64,000 bases of DNA from the NCBI GenBank assembly GCA_030267565.1, contig BRXU01000003.1:5679001-5743000 (forward strand). The letters are read 5' to 3'. Position numbers and translations under genes: made by a program. The DNA comes from Pleodorina starrii. Taxonomy: Eukaryota; Chlorophyta; Chlorophyceae; Chlamydomonadales; Volvocaceae. Numbering within the stretch: position 1 is the first letter of the stretch; each line of letters opens with the position of its first letter. Shown here piece after piece: positions 21,001-33,500 of the stretch. The notes beneath the pieces were generated by a model. It ran no database searches. It was not told where the DNA came from and saw only the letters and a list, made by a program, of their open reading frames with translations.

Positions 21001-24000
21001 TACTGTGTCGGAGACGATCTGGTAACTGTTTTGGGAAGGCCCTTCCGTCCCGGCAACAGCCCCACTCTGAGCCTTGGCAGCAGCGGGCCTTTCCACCTTG
21101 GCCGTGCACGATGGGAACAACTGCAAACTCCACGTCAGCTGTACGGCGACCAGCCCCTCCCAATAAGCCCCTTCGCTGCTTTTAGCATCACCGGGTTGGT
21201 TTTTGACTAGCGACGTTGGCATGCACGTCCACCGCGCCCCTGCCGGAGAGGTTTCTGTGCATACGGTACCGTAACAGCAGGGCAGTGCGTTCCTGGCCTG
21301 ACCCATTGCATGCGCACATACAGCATTCCAAGCTTGCAACCGCGTCAAATGCATGGTGCTCATAACCACAACACCCCCCCCCCCCAGCCAAGGGCGTGCA
21401 CCGGTCGGCATCCTCACCCACCCGGCAACTTGTACGACAAGAGGTGGACAGGGAGGGTCGAGCCTCTGTCGAATCGAGCCACCGCCACCCCAACGACACC
21501 CGAGAGCGCCAACGTCCACAACTGATAATCACATACCCCGCAAACCTACATTCAAATGCCTGTTCCGCCCGCCCCCAGCCACCGCCTCTGCCGCGTCTGT
21601 TCACCGGCCTATCCGCGTTATCGACCACCCGCGGGGGAAAAACCGCAGCGGGGGGGGGAGAGAGGACGGGTGCCCATTGCAGCCTTGTCATCTCGCCACC
21701 GACCCAACAGGCAAAAAAGGCTAGGGCTTGCGGCTGCCGTCATGGCCACCCCCCGGTGCATCTCGTCAATGTCACCATTCCTGGAATCAACATCTAGCAC
21801 ATCTTCTTTTGCGAGGGATAAGACGCACGCGCATCGTCGTTATCGGACCACACATTTGACATGGCAGGCTGCATAAAAACATTAGTTGCCACGGCAAGGT
21901 GGAATGCGATCACGTGGGGCGAGCTCTGGTGGGGCGAAGAGGTGCGTGGTGATGGCGGTGGCGGTGTTTCGCCCCCACGCGCGACCAGTCACGCGGCGTG
22001 CGTCGCGCCGCCACCGTCCACCCGTTCGATGCACACGTCTTGGATTGCTTTTGCTTTGCTTCTTGACACGCAATGAACGTTTGGATCACACAAGTCCGAA
22101 TAGCGGCGTCCCTTCGGGGTCACGCAATACCCCCGCGACCCCGGCGGCGCCAAACGTCGGGGTGCTATGTTAACGCATCGGAAAGGAAAATAGGTATCAC
22201 AACACGATGCGCGGTTTTGCGCACGCAAACATGCACGCACGCGAGCTCGCGATCCTCGACAATCATTGTTTGCGTCGTCAAATCCTGCATACCCTACGGG
22301 CAACATGCTCACAAGCAGACGCGCGCGCGGAAAACTCGCAAACCTCCCGGACGGACGGCAGGCGCGAACGCGAGGGGGAGCAGGCGGCGCAGCCTCGTCG
22401 CCCGGGTCGCCACGCGTATGGGTGCATAGGAGTGGGACCGCCCGGGCTGCACCCCCCATCTGTCATCGCTCAATGCCGCCCGGCGCCTGGGAAGTGGCAA
22501 CCCGCGGGGGAAAGGAACGGCCCGCAGGGCATTCGTGGCGGGCGGGCGGTGCCCAGTGAGGTAGTCGCAGTGCAGCATCGTCGAATCATCGCTAGACGGT
22601 TACCGCCGTCGGCTTGGCGACAGGCCGCGATACCGTAAATGCCATTCCCACCTGCCCAGTACCCACCCACCAACCCTAATCGCGCAGGCGTTGGCCGCTG
22701 TCCTTCCCACACCACACCTTCCCCACCACACCATCCAGTCCCCAGCCGGATTGCCAGGTTGGGGAGCTAAGCAAAGCACACACACACACCATCCGTCGGC
22801 ATCTAGTCAAAGGCTCATTGACGCAGTCGCAGTCGCCGACCGCCCGCCGTCAGTCTGCTGCAAAGCGTGCCAGACGCGCAGGACGCAGCAGACGGCGACT
22901 GCGCCCGCCAATGGCGCCCTCCGCACTGCCTTACCCGTCCAACAAAACCAGGCGCGGAAACTCAATCCACAATGCACAGGTCGAGGTTAGTCAAGGAGCC
23001 GGACGGCCCAGCCCTTCCGCAGGGCAGCGCAACGGGCATTGCCCGACCTAGTCATCATTGTGGGAAGAGGGGGTACCCTGGTGGTTTGGAAGGATTCTAG
23101 GTGGAAGGAGGTGGAGGGGGGCCCCGTCCCGCGCGCGGACCCTCCGTACACGGTCGATGCTGTCGCACGCAGTGTCAGGGGGGCCCAGTCAGGTTGCCCC
23201 TCACCCCATCCCGCAGCGCAGCGCAACAGCTACAGCTTGGGCGGGGGAGGGGACCAGGGCAGTGGCCTCATCACGCACGCGCGCGCCCTGCCGACACCCG
23301 CCAGCGGACCAAGGAAAGGCGCCTTCCGGCAGCACACACAGACACGGACACACAAGATACAGACACAGAGGGGGACGACTGACACGCCCTCGGGAGCACT
23401 GCGGCGCGACGGCGCCGCCCATCGCAAGCCTCACAAAAGACCAAAAGTGCGTGCGCTCGGCCGCTTGCATCGCGGGGCCCTGGCCCCGCCCGGCGGCGCG
23501 CCGCCGCCCCGTCTCTCCACCCGGGACGATGGCCGTGTGTAACCTTGACAATGGTCATGGCCGGCTGACAGGCGCCCGAGTTGCCGAGCTGCACCCGCCC
23601 GCGTGCCCAGGTGCTGGCTCTGGAGACCCGCCCGACCCACACCCACCAAACCATTACCCTGGGCGGCCTTGCCCGTGCTTGCTACGGGCGACTCTGCCCG
23701 GCCCTCTTCCCCCACCACCACCACACACACCCCACCACACACGTCCTTTCCACCCTCGCTCCATAAGCCCTTGAGACCGACACGCCGCACGGAGGTAAAA
23801 CTACACCTCCCCCTCCCCCGCGCCGCGCGCTCTCCGGTGTCATCCGGCGGACCGCGCCGCGATGCCCTCCCCTCCGTCCCTCGCCACTCCAACCTGTCCA
23901 AGGGTGTCCCCGCTCCCTCTGCACTAACATTGGGGATACGCCGCCCCACCGCACGACCTTCGCCTCACCCCGTCTCGTCACGTCAAGTTGGTCACGACCG

Positions 24001-24591
24001 CCAGTCCAAGGTTCTTTACGGTCGACAAGACTCGTCAATGCCCCCGTCCCCCACCGCGGACCAAAGCCCCCTCCCACCCTTATTCCGCCAGTTCCTTCTA
24101 TCCGTCCGTCCTTAGTCAATGCTCCATGCCCACCATACATTTCGCGCGCGCCCCCATACGTTGCGCGCATGATAGCCAGCCAGCCCACCCGTTTCCCGAC
24201 CGCGCCAGCCGCGCTAGCTAGTGCCAGCGGTGGCGCAGGCGCTTCACCGGACGGCAACAGCAGCGGCCCCAAACCCAAGCCCCAGGTCCCGCCCCAAAGC
24301 ACCTCACACTGATCAACAGAAAGAGCAGCCCGGTGGAGGCCCGTGGCTCCAGGGGCGGTGCACATTTCGCTCCGAGCTTCCGCGGCATTGTTACCCAAAC
24401 CAACTGCCTTCACTCGCCGCCGCCGCCACCTGCCCTCCGCCCACACACCCCGTACTTTCAATGCGGCGCGTGCGGAGAAGAAGCCAGGCCAGACCCATGC
24501 GACCTACCGGTAGGTCCCCAGACGGCATCGGGCTTCGCAACGCGACGCGAGGTCCCTGGAAGGGCGCGGCGCGGCTCGCCCACGCGGGCCC
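18006..24591. other. 6.6-kb convergent gap without recognisable gene
   Basis: Lies between the ends of the transporter (+) and the PAS protein gene (-). From about 18.1 to 22.3 kb base composition is nearer balanced; from about 22.4 kb it becomes C/CA-rich, like the introns and 3' UTR of the PAS gene. Open frames up to about 260 codons occur, but overlapping frames on both strands are equally open, codon choice lacks the third-position G/C bias of the real genes, and no motif is recognisable. The minus frames 18543-18845 and 20097-20504 are the most protein-like and could be remnants of a mobile element, but I cannot name one. No long terminal repeats or target-site duplications were found by eye. 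Confidence 0.45.
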
Positions 24592-27500
24592 CTAGCCCAT
24601 GCTGGACCCGATCGACGACGCGTCGTCCTCGTCGTCCGCAACGCGGCCCTTCTTGCCGCCTCCGCCGCCGCCGGCGGCCCCCGTGTCCGACTGGCGCATC
24701 TCCATCGATGACCGCCGGCCCCCGGCGCCCTTCGTCACGCGGCCGTCGACGGAGCGGCGCATGCCCGCCGCAGCCACGCCCGGCTCGTCCTCCTCGTCAC
24801 CTGGGAGGTCGCGGAAATGGAAGAGGAGGTAAGGCGTTGGGGTTCACGGTCAGGATGCAAACGCATCGTCGCACGCACTTCCCCCATCCTCCCTCTTCAC
24901 GCACCCACACCTTACCCACCTTACCTCCAGCCCCTCTCTTCCGCGCGACCCATTTCATCGGCCCCCCCAAACCCTTTCCCCCCTCCCTCCCGCTCTCACC
25001 CTTCCTCCGCATGGTCATGGCCGACGCCACCAGCCCCTCCACGTCCATCTCGGGCGGCAGCTGGCTGAGCAGCTCCGCCACCTGGCGCGCCTCGATGGCG
25101 GTGCGGCGGATGAAGGGCCGGAACATGAAGATGAGGAACAGCAGGCACAGCGCCAGCGACAGCACGAACAGGATGATGTGCGCCATGCGGACCTTGCCGA
25201 AGTTGGCGTTGGCGGCGGCTGGGGGGCGTGGGGAAAAGGGGCAATGGCGAGGGGTAAGCAGAGAGGGGCGCAGGACGGGGTGTGAAGGAGGCAGGGAAGG
25301 CCGAGGTTAAGGGCAGAGAGGCAGGGAGGAGGGCAGGAGAAGGGGTGTCAGTGGACTGCCATGAGCCCAACGAGCGGCAAGGAGAAAGACACAAGACACC
25401 GTCCAGTCAGGGGGGAAAGGGAGACGTCCTGTCCTTTGGTCGGCCTGTCCGTCAGTCCATCAGGGCCAGTCCATCACACGTGCGTGCCCCCATTCTACCC
25501 ACATGCGTAGATGCTGTTGGCGGCCCAAGCGCCCTGGATGAGCTGGTGGTAGGCCACCCGCCAAATGTAGTCGAAGCGCGAGGAGTTGAAGGTGAGGTCG
25601 GTCAGGGCGTCGTTGCCCAGCAGCAGCGCCTCCTCGATCAGCCGCCGGATCATGGGGTCAAGCGCGTTGGCAGACACCTGCAGCAACGGCACAGGTGGCA
25701 CCAGCGGCAGCAGGGGCAGCAGCGCTTGATTGCAGAGCATGGCGCACGTTGGTCCAGTTGTGTTTGTGTCCCGCGGTCCGCCCCATGATTCCCTGCACAC
25801 ACGCACACGCACACGCACACGCACACGCACACGCACACGGACACGCACCTCGTGGTACATGTGGCCCTCCGGGAAGCACCAGCGGTCCGAGTCCTCGGTC
25901 ACGTAGCACAAGTCCTTGCTGCGGAAAAACATCTCCGCAGGCGCCGCGCCGCTAAACAGCGTGCCCTGGGTGTGCGAGAACGCCATCTCTGCGCGGCGGG
26001 CAGACGCCGAGGCCGACGGGCGGGGCGCGGGCGCGGGCGCGGGGGCGGGCGGGGACAGGGGTCGGGGACGGAGCCGCAGGCGGGGCGTCGCATAGGGACA
26101 GTCCGAATACAGCCCGGGGAAAGGAGGAGCAGAGTCCCGGGCCGGAGTATGCCTTACGCGCGCACCACACGCGCACCGCACACTCGACAAACCAGGACGC
26201 GAGCACTGAGGTCCCCCCCTCCCCGACACTTGTTAGGCGCCCACATCCCGCCCGCTCCTTTTCGGCATCCATCTCCGTCCCATCCCACCCCCTATCTATA
26301 TCCCCCCTCCCGCCTCCCACACAACCCGACCCCCATCCCCACTCGACCTTGCCACCTGGCCGCGCAAGCACCCGCGTGCTTGCTTCTGTGCGGCCGAACC
26401 GTCCGCGCGCCTTCCCAAACTCCCCAGCCCCCAATCCCGGCTCCCGCACACCCCCAAGCCCAACCCTGCCCTCCCAATCCCGCCCCCCCCCCCACACACA
26501 CAGCCCGGCCGCGCCCTCCCGTGCACCCTCCCCCCACCCACCGACCCACCCGGCAAGTTGCTGCTGCCGTACAACAGCGCGTCGTAAAACATCTCCAGAT
26601 CTGACTGCCGTATGAGCAGCTCTGCCTGCCAGGCTGCCCGGGCCGCGTCGTCCGTCTGGCTGATCACCTCCTGGGCGGTGAACACGCAGCGGTTGATCTT
26701 GGTCTTGACGCGGTTGGCAACGTCCAGGTTCACCAGCGGCTCGGCAACCTGAGGGGTGCGGCAAGGGGGGAGGGGTGCGTGGGGGCGGGATAGGGGGGCC
26801 CCCGGGGGCGGGGGCGGGGAGAAAAGGTACGGAAGGCTGGTCGGGCGGCTTGTGGAGTGAGTAGCCAGCCTGCGGGGCCACTTCGCCATTCCTGTGATTC
26901 CCGCATCTCAATCCCACCACCGTCAAACTGAGCACTCGAGTGAAATCCACCAACCGCCAGCCCCATCTTCTCTTGGGTCAAGTCAAGGCAACAGGCATGT
27001 CTCTCCCACCACCATATTACACACATACAACCCTTTGCTTTTGCTCTGTGGCCCCCGGAAATAAATAACAACCCCCCACCCACCCCCCCACACACAAGCG
27101 CACGCACACACACAAGCGCGCACCTTTTTGAGCGTCAGGTAGGAGAATGTGTAGATGGCAATGACGACCGCGCCCCACAGCAGGAACGGCACCGTGAGCA
27201 CCACCGTGTCGCGGTTGTCGCGGGTGAGCTTGCGCTTGCCAGTGTCCACCCCGGCGCCCAGGCCGCCCCGCCCGCGCGAGTCAAACAGGCCCACAGCCGA
27301 GGTGATGCCGCGCAGCGTGCGGCGCCACAGCGGCTGCGGCGCCTCGCCCGCGTCGCCCACCTCCACCACCACCGCCCTGGCCTTGATGCCGGCGGGCAGG
27401 ATGACGGGCTGTGCGGGTGGGGGCGGGTACGGGGTGCATCAAGGGTTGCATTACGAGGCCGAAAGCGTAGAGCGTCAATGACCGGCAAAGACCGTGGCGG

Positions 27501-30500
27501 GGGTGTGGTATGGGTTGCGAGGGGCGAGGGGGCAATCATGTGCTTCGGGGTGCGATGTAGGTACTGCCGATTAATCTGGCTCTCATCACAAGACCCCGTA
27601 CAGGGCCCCTTACCAAACATTGCAGAACACGCATCCCAACAAAGGTCGGTGGAGCCGCCGCTCTCCACATCCCTTTCCCTGCGTTCTCCCGCCCCACCTT
27701 GCCCTCGTCCTCGCCCTGCTTGTCGCCCTCGCCCTTGCCGCCGCTGTCCTTGTTGCCTCCCGCGTTGCGCTCCTTGTTCGCGTTGGCGTCGTCGCCCGCG
27801 TCGCTGTCGCTGTCGTTGTCGTCCTCGCCGTCCACCTGCGGCCCGGCGGGCAGGAGGCGTGTCAGGAGGTGTCAGGAGGCTTCAGGAGGCTTCAGGAGGC
27901 GCGTGCGTGCGTGCGTGCGTGCGTGCGAGCAAGCACGAGAGCAAGCGCGGGAGCGGAAGGGAGGGAAAGAAAGGAGATGATACAGAAAGAAAGGGCGGGA
28001 GCGGGTGAGGGGCAGAAAGAGCGAGGGCGAGCGAGAGGGTTGACGGAGGAGTACGAGAGGGAGCAGCCTGCGCACACAAACCGCAACCGGTCAACGGGTC
28101 CACCGTCAACGACGGTGTTCGCCAGCCCCGGACCCAATCCACGCGCCCCGGCATCCCGGCCCGGCCTCACCCACCCACCCCACTCCACCACCCGCTCCCG
28201 CCCCTGCCCACCCCATCCCCAACCCCTCAGCCCCCCCAAGCCCCACACCCCCACCTGCACGTGCTTGCTGGCCAGCGCTCGCAGGAAGCCCGTGGGAATG
28301 ACCAGGAACACCGAGTAGAGGCCGTACCGCTGGCGGGCCACCTGCTTGAGCAGGATCCACATGTACAGCGCCGCGGCGCCGCACACGACGCAGCCCTCCG
28401 CCACCAGCAGCCCGATGCCCAGCATGTTGACGCGGCCCACACTGTCCCAGGTGCGGAGCACCATGCCGTTCAGGCTCAGACGGTAGCCCAGAGAGATGGA
28501 GGCGGGGCCTGGACGGCGCGCGTGTGTGTATGTGTGTATTTAGGGGGGGAGGAGAGGGGGAGGAGAGGGGGAGAAGAAGGGTGTAAATACGGACCGAAGC
28601 CAAGGAACCGTGTAGAGAGGGTCTTGAGACAGAGGGGATGGCAGACCGGGTGCGAGGAGGAAGGACTGATAGGTGGATGGACGCGAGTGAGAAAGCAAAA
28701 CCCACCGTTGGGCGTGCCGTGTGGCGTGCGTGCAGGCGGGACAGGCTCCTTCCGCGCACCGAGCCTCCGCCAGAGCACAGGGCGGGATAGCCGCCGCCGC
28801 CGCCCCCCCTCTGGACTGGACCCCGGCAAACCGCCCCTACCACCCCTCCCAAACTGCCCCGCCATAACCCAGGCGTCACCACTACCCGGTCGCAACCACT
28901 GCAACCGACCCAAGCGCCGCACCGTTCAGGTTGATGTACTGCCAGTCGCGGTTGAGCATGAAGTTGTTCTTTGTGGCGTTGGCGATGCGGATGTGGTTCG
29001 ACACGATCTCTCGCGCCGAGGCGATGAAGGCGTTGCCCATCAGCCACAGGCTGTTTTTGAGGGACTGCAAAACGGGGGAGGCACAAGGCGGACAAGGCGG
29101 AGGGGGAACCAACAGCGCGCGATGCGTCGTTGGTGCTAGTTGCAGCAGATGGTTGAGGCGGGGGTGAGGCACAGCACAGCGTGGGGTTCTGGCCGGGTTC
29201 TGGCCGCCCTCTGGGGGAGCCGGCCCCTCCAGGTCACGGCCGTGCCCCCGCCTCCTCCTCCCAGAGTCCCGCGCCACCCTTTTCCCTCCCCTGCCACGCA
29301 CCACTGTGTATGGGTTCCGCGTGTCGATGTAGGTGGTGTCGTTGAGGGTGCGCCCCTCCCACACAGCCCCCAGCTCGTACACGTCGCCCAGGTGGCGCAG
29401 TTGGCCGAAGCCCAGGTACAGGCCCTGGCGGACGCAGTCCGGTCAGAACGAAGGGGCGAGCGGGGATCCGTGTGGAGGGGGTAAGGAGGAAGAGGAGCGG
29501 GCGGCAACGGGGGAGGCTGGTAAGGAGAGTGGGGCTGCGAATGGGCGGGCTGGAGGGCGGGCACAACACCACAGCCTGCATGCCCCGCATCACGCCGCGC
29601 ACCCTCAGCCGCACCCACTGCCCCGGGTGGGCGGGCTCGACCACTGCCTTGGGAGTGGCAATGCTCCGTGCCCCGGACCCGCTGCTGACCCCCTGCTTGC
29701 CGAGCGTTCCTTCGGGCAGTGCGTCTCTCAACGACGCACCTGTGAACGCGCGATGCCCTTCGAACGCGCACACGCAAGCGCCCTTCCCTGCTCTCTCATG
29801 TTGCCTGCGCCGCCTGTGCTTGGGATCTTCCGAAGGTGCGGCCTTACCAACCACGCCTTCCTCCTCAAGCATGCACCCTCAAGCGCGCACCCTCCTCGCG
29901 CACGCGCGCTCCCCAAGGACACACGTCTTTCTGCACCCACAGCCACATCCGCACGCATCCGCACCCGCACGCACCCACACCCGCACGCACCCCCACCGCG
30001 CACACGCACACGCACCCCACCTGGTGTTCGTTCTCCATCGCATCGATGGCGAATGTCATGTCGTTGAGAATGGTGTTCAGGTCGTTCCAGGTGTACCAGT
30101 CGGGGTTGGTCCGGTTCTTGTAGACGTTGTCCAGGGCACGAGCCAGGATGGCCACGTCGAGGCCGTGCGTGGAGGCGTCCTGGAGGAGAGCGGGGCGTGG
30201 GTGCGGGGTGGAGGTGACCCAGGTGAGGGGTGTCACAGAGGAGTAAACCGCATCGATGGGACAGTTGCGGCACAAGCCAAGGGGGGTGAGTGGGGTGGGG
30301 CCAAAGGGGTTTGAGGATGGGGCCCGGCCTAGCAACCGTGTGAGAAGCTCCGGAAGAAGACCAGGTGGTGCAGACCAGCTACGGAAAACGGCATGCCCGC
30401 GTGCAGCGCCCGTGGGTGGGCCAGGCAAGGTCGCAGGGAGCAGCGGCGGCCGCAACAACGGCGGCGGGCGCTGCTGCTGCGGCTCCGCACCGGGCTCTAG

Positions 30501-33500
30501 GCCAGAAACGGCCCCATTCCCACCCTGGTACTTCATCCGGGTTGCTTTGACCTCCGTCTGCCAGCATGCCAGCATGCCCTCCCTCCCTCCACTCCCCCAA
30601 CCTCACAATTGCCCAATCCCTCTCCGCCTCGCCCCTCCCCCTCCCCCCAAAAAAGCCCCTTCCCTACCTGCGTTGCGTCCACCTCCGTCACGTACTTCTT
30701 CTGGTTCTCCAGGAACACCAGGAACAGCGCAAAGCACACCACGTGCACCAGCAGCAGCACCGCCATCACAATGTAGGTGTGCCGGTTGAAGCGCGTCAGG
30801 TCGGCCTTGGCCTTGACGGAGGACAGCAGCTTCATGAGCTTCTTGAAGCGGCGGCCGCGCTTAAAGTCGGTCTGGTACCCGCCCGCCTCGCTGCCGCTCA
30901 CAACCGAAGCGCCGTCCACCTGGCTGCCGGACACGCCCGAGGCCTACGTGCGGGGTGGGAGGGAGGGAGGGGCCCATTGGCACTTACGCGGCGATCCCAT
31001 GTGCGTGAAGCCTGCGGAGTTCCCAGCGAATGGACGCGTGATTGCATGCACGCGTGTGGCTGCACCCCACGCCAGCCCACCTGGTCATCGTCCACGTTCT
31101 GCGCCCAGCCGTTGGCGGCGCCGCCACCCCAGCCGCCGCCGCCGTCGGCCGCTGCGGGATCGGCCAGCGCGTCTAGCTTGTCCTGCTTGCCGTCGGCCCC
31201 GTCGGCGTCATCGGCGCCGCCGCCGCTGCCGCCGCTGCCGCTGTCGGACAGCGACCCTGCGCGGCGTGGAGCGTCACATGGGGCGTGGGGGACGCGGGTC
31301 GTGGGCGCTTGCGCAGCGCAGCAAACAACGTCGATGGCGGCAGCACGCAGTCGGGGGGGCGTGCAGCACGCATCATAACACACCGCAAGCCATGCAAGCA
31401 AGCTTGTCTAGGGGGGCCACCTGGGGGCGCTTACGGAAACTCCTCCCGGCGGCGGCGACGCAAGTTACTGAGCACGAGTTACGGAGGAGTTACACAGGAC
31501 GGTACACATGACACGGCGCTGGCACGGAGGACAAGTGGAGAGCGCCCGGCTGACGGGCGCAGCCCATCACAGCGGGTCCACCACCACACAGAGGAAGAGG
31601 CCAGGTACCGGTATATACACACACTAACACAGAGCAGTTGCTGGGGGCCCGAAGAGGCCGAGCGGCGCCTGATCGCGACGGTGCAACCGCAACCCCGCGA
31701 CGGTGATGGCACGAATGTGACGGCCACCGTTCATCGCCGGCGCACTCCGGCCCCTCCCACTCCGACCCCTTGCTTGGCCGCTCACCGTCGTCAGATTTTC
31801 GGCCATCGTCGCTGTTGCCGTTGCCGTCCTGCTTCTCGTTGGTGGGTGACTGCGGCAGCGCGGCCTCCTTGCGGCCTCCCTTGACGCTCTTGTCGTCGCC
31901 GCCGCCGCTGCCGCCGCCGCCTGCGTCGCCCGCCCACTTGACGCCGCCCTTGACCGACGTGTTGGCCACAACCACGCGGCGGCCGCTGCGGCCAATGGTT
32001 TTGGGGTCCGTCTGGGCGGGAACGCGACGAGAGGGACCGAGTTTGGGGGAGGGCGGGGTTAGAGGGGCCGGGGGGCTGCGCCGGGCGGAATCGCGCGGGG
32101 ACGGTGATTGGGCACATGGTAGCCCGCCCTGGCTCCGCATGCATTGCACGAGGTCGTGTGGCAAGGAAGGTCGCCGCGCTGCGCCCGGCCAGCCTGCCCA
32201 GCCTGCCCTTACCTGCCCCAGGCCGACAAAGCCGTCCGTCGCGCGCTGGGTGCGCGACGCCTCGCCGGACAGTGTCCGCATGAAGACCTCCGTGTTGCCC
32301 GTCCAGTAGGCCGCAAAGTTGAGCTTGACGTTGACGCGCTTGTTCTCATGCGCCACGGCCTGCGAGGCAGGGAGTTTTTTTGGAGTGCAATGCGGGGCGG
32401 TCTGGCTGGGAGGGGGAACGAGCGCAAGGCGGGCGAAGCCCACGTGCGTCAGTGCGGCTCAGTGCCGTGTGTTACGATGGAGGCCCCAGTCCCAGCTCAG
32501 TAGGCGCCCAGCCGCAGCTCAGTGCCCCCTATAGCGCAACTTGCGCCCGCCCCCGCTCTCGCCCTGCCCCCGCACGCACCGTCATGCGCAGCTGTAGCGG
32601 CTGGCCGTCCTCGTGGAAGCCGTTGATGACGCGCGTGGGCCCGATCTTGCGGCCCGTGGTGCCGGTCTTCATGGCGCCCTTGACCTTGTGGTCCGACAGC
32701 AGCCACTCGCTGTGCACGTTGTGCGGCACGTCCAGGAACTGCGAGATCTTGCGCTTCATGAGGACCTGGTTGGACACGCCGAAGCACAGGCCTGCGGGTT
32801 CCACGGCGCGGGTGCCAAAGCAGCGAGGCCGTCAGAGAAAATGCGGAGCCGGTGGGGGGGAGGATGGGGACCGTGCCAAACGGGTCAAGGGCTCAAGGCC
32901 GCGACCGGCGAATGGTGCATACGTACAGAGGTGGTGTTAAAGTCTCCGTAGGGTGGTCGGGGGGATGGTGTTCCTGCGCGGCCACGCCCGAGCCTGCGCG
33001 ACCCAATCCCGACGCTGGGTTTTGCGGGACACCTGCGTTAGGGAGCGCCTAGGTAGCGCCTCAAATGGCCCATCGTCAAGGGCCCTGCTGAGCCTACCGG
33101 TTGGGTGCAGCACGCAGCAGTTGGGCTTCAGCACCACCATGTTGTGGTCCACCATCACCACGCCAGTGACCATGTCCGCCTTGGACAGGCTGACCGTGAT
33201 AGTCTGAGCGCCAGGGGCGGGGCGAGGCGGGGGCGGAGCCGAGGCGTAGACAGGGCGGAGGCGGGGCGAGGGCGTGAAGAGGTTACAGAAAGCAAACGAA
33301 TTGAAAGGGGGGTCGTCAGTGAATAGCAAACGGAGCCGGAGAATAGGGGCAAAGTCGGGTCGGGAGGGGCGGGGGCAGGGCGAAGGTCGGTAAGGCGAGG
33401 CCCTGGTGAGGAGCTGGGGGCTGGCGGGGCCAAGGGGCAGAGTGGCAGCGAAGGGGACACAGCATGGCACTGCGCTGCGCTGCGCGGTACGGCACGGCAT

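Noticed and set aside
24333..25310. 325-codon plus ORF
   Set aside because: Antisense of the last two PAS gene exons and their intron; the minus exons are supported by phase and membrane sequence.
28106..29095. 329-codon minus ORF
   Set aside because: Shifted frame of PAS gene exons 31 and 32 read through an intron; the spliced frame gives the conserved protein.
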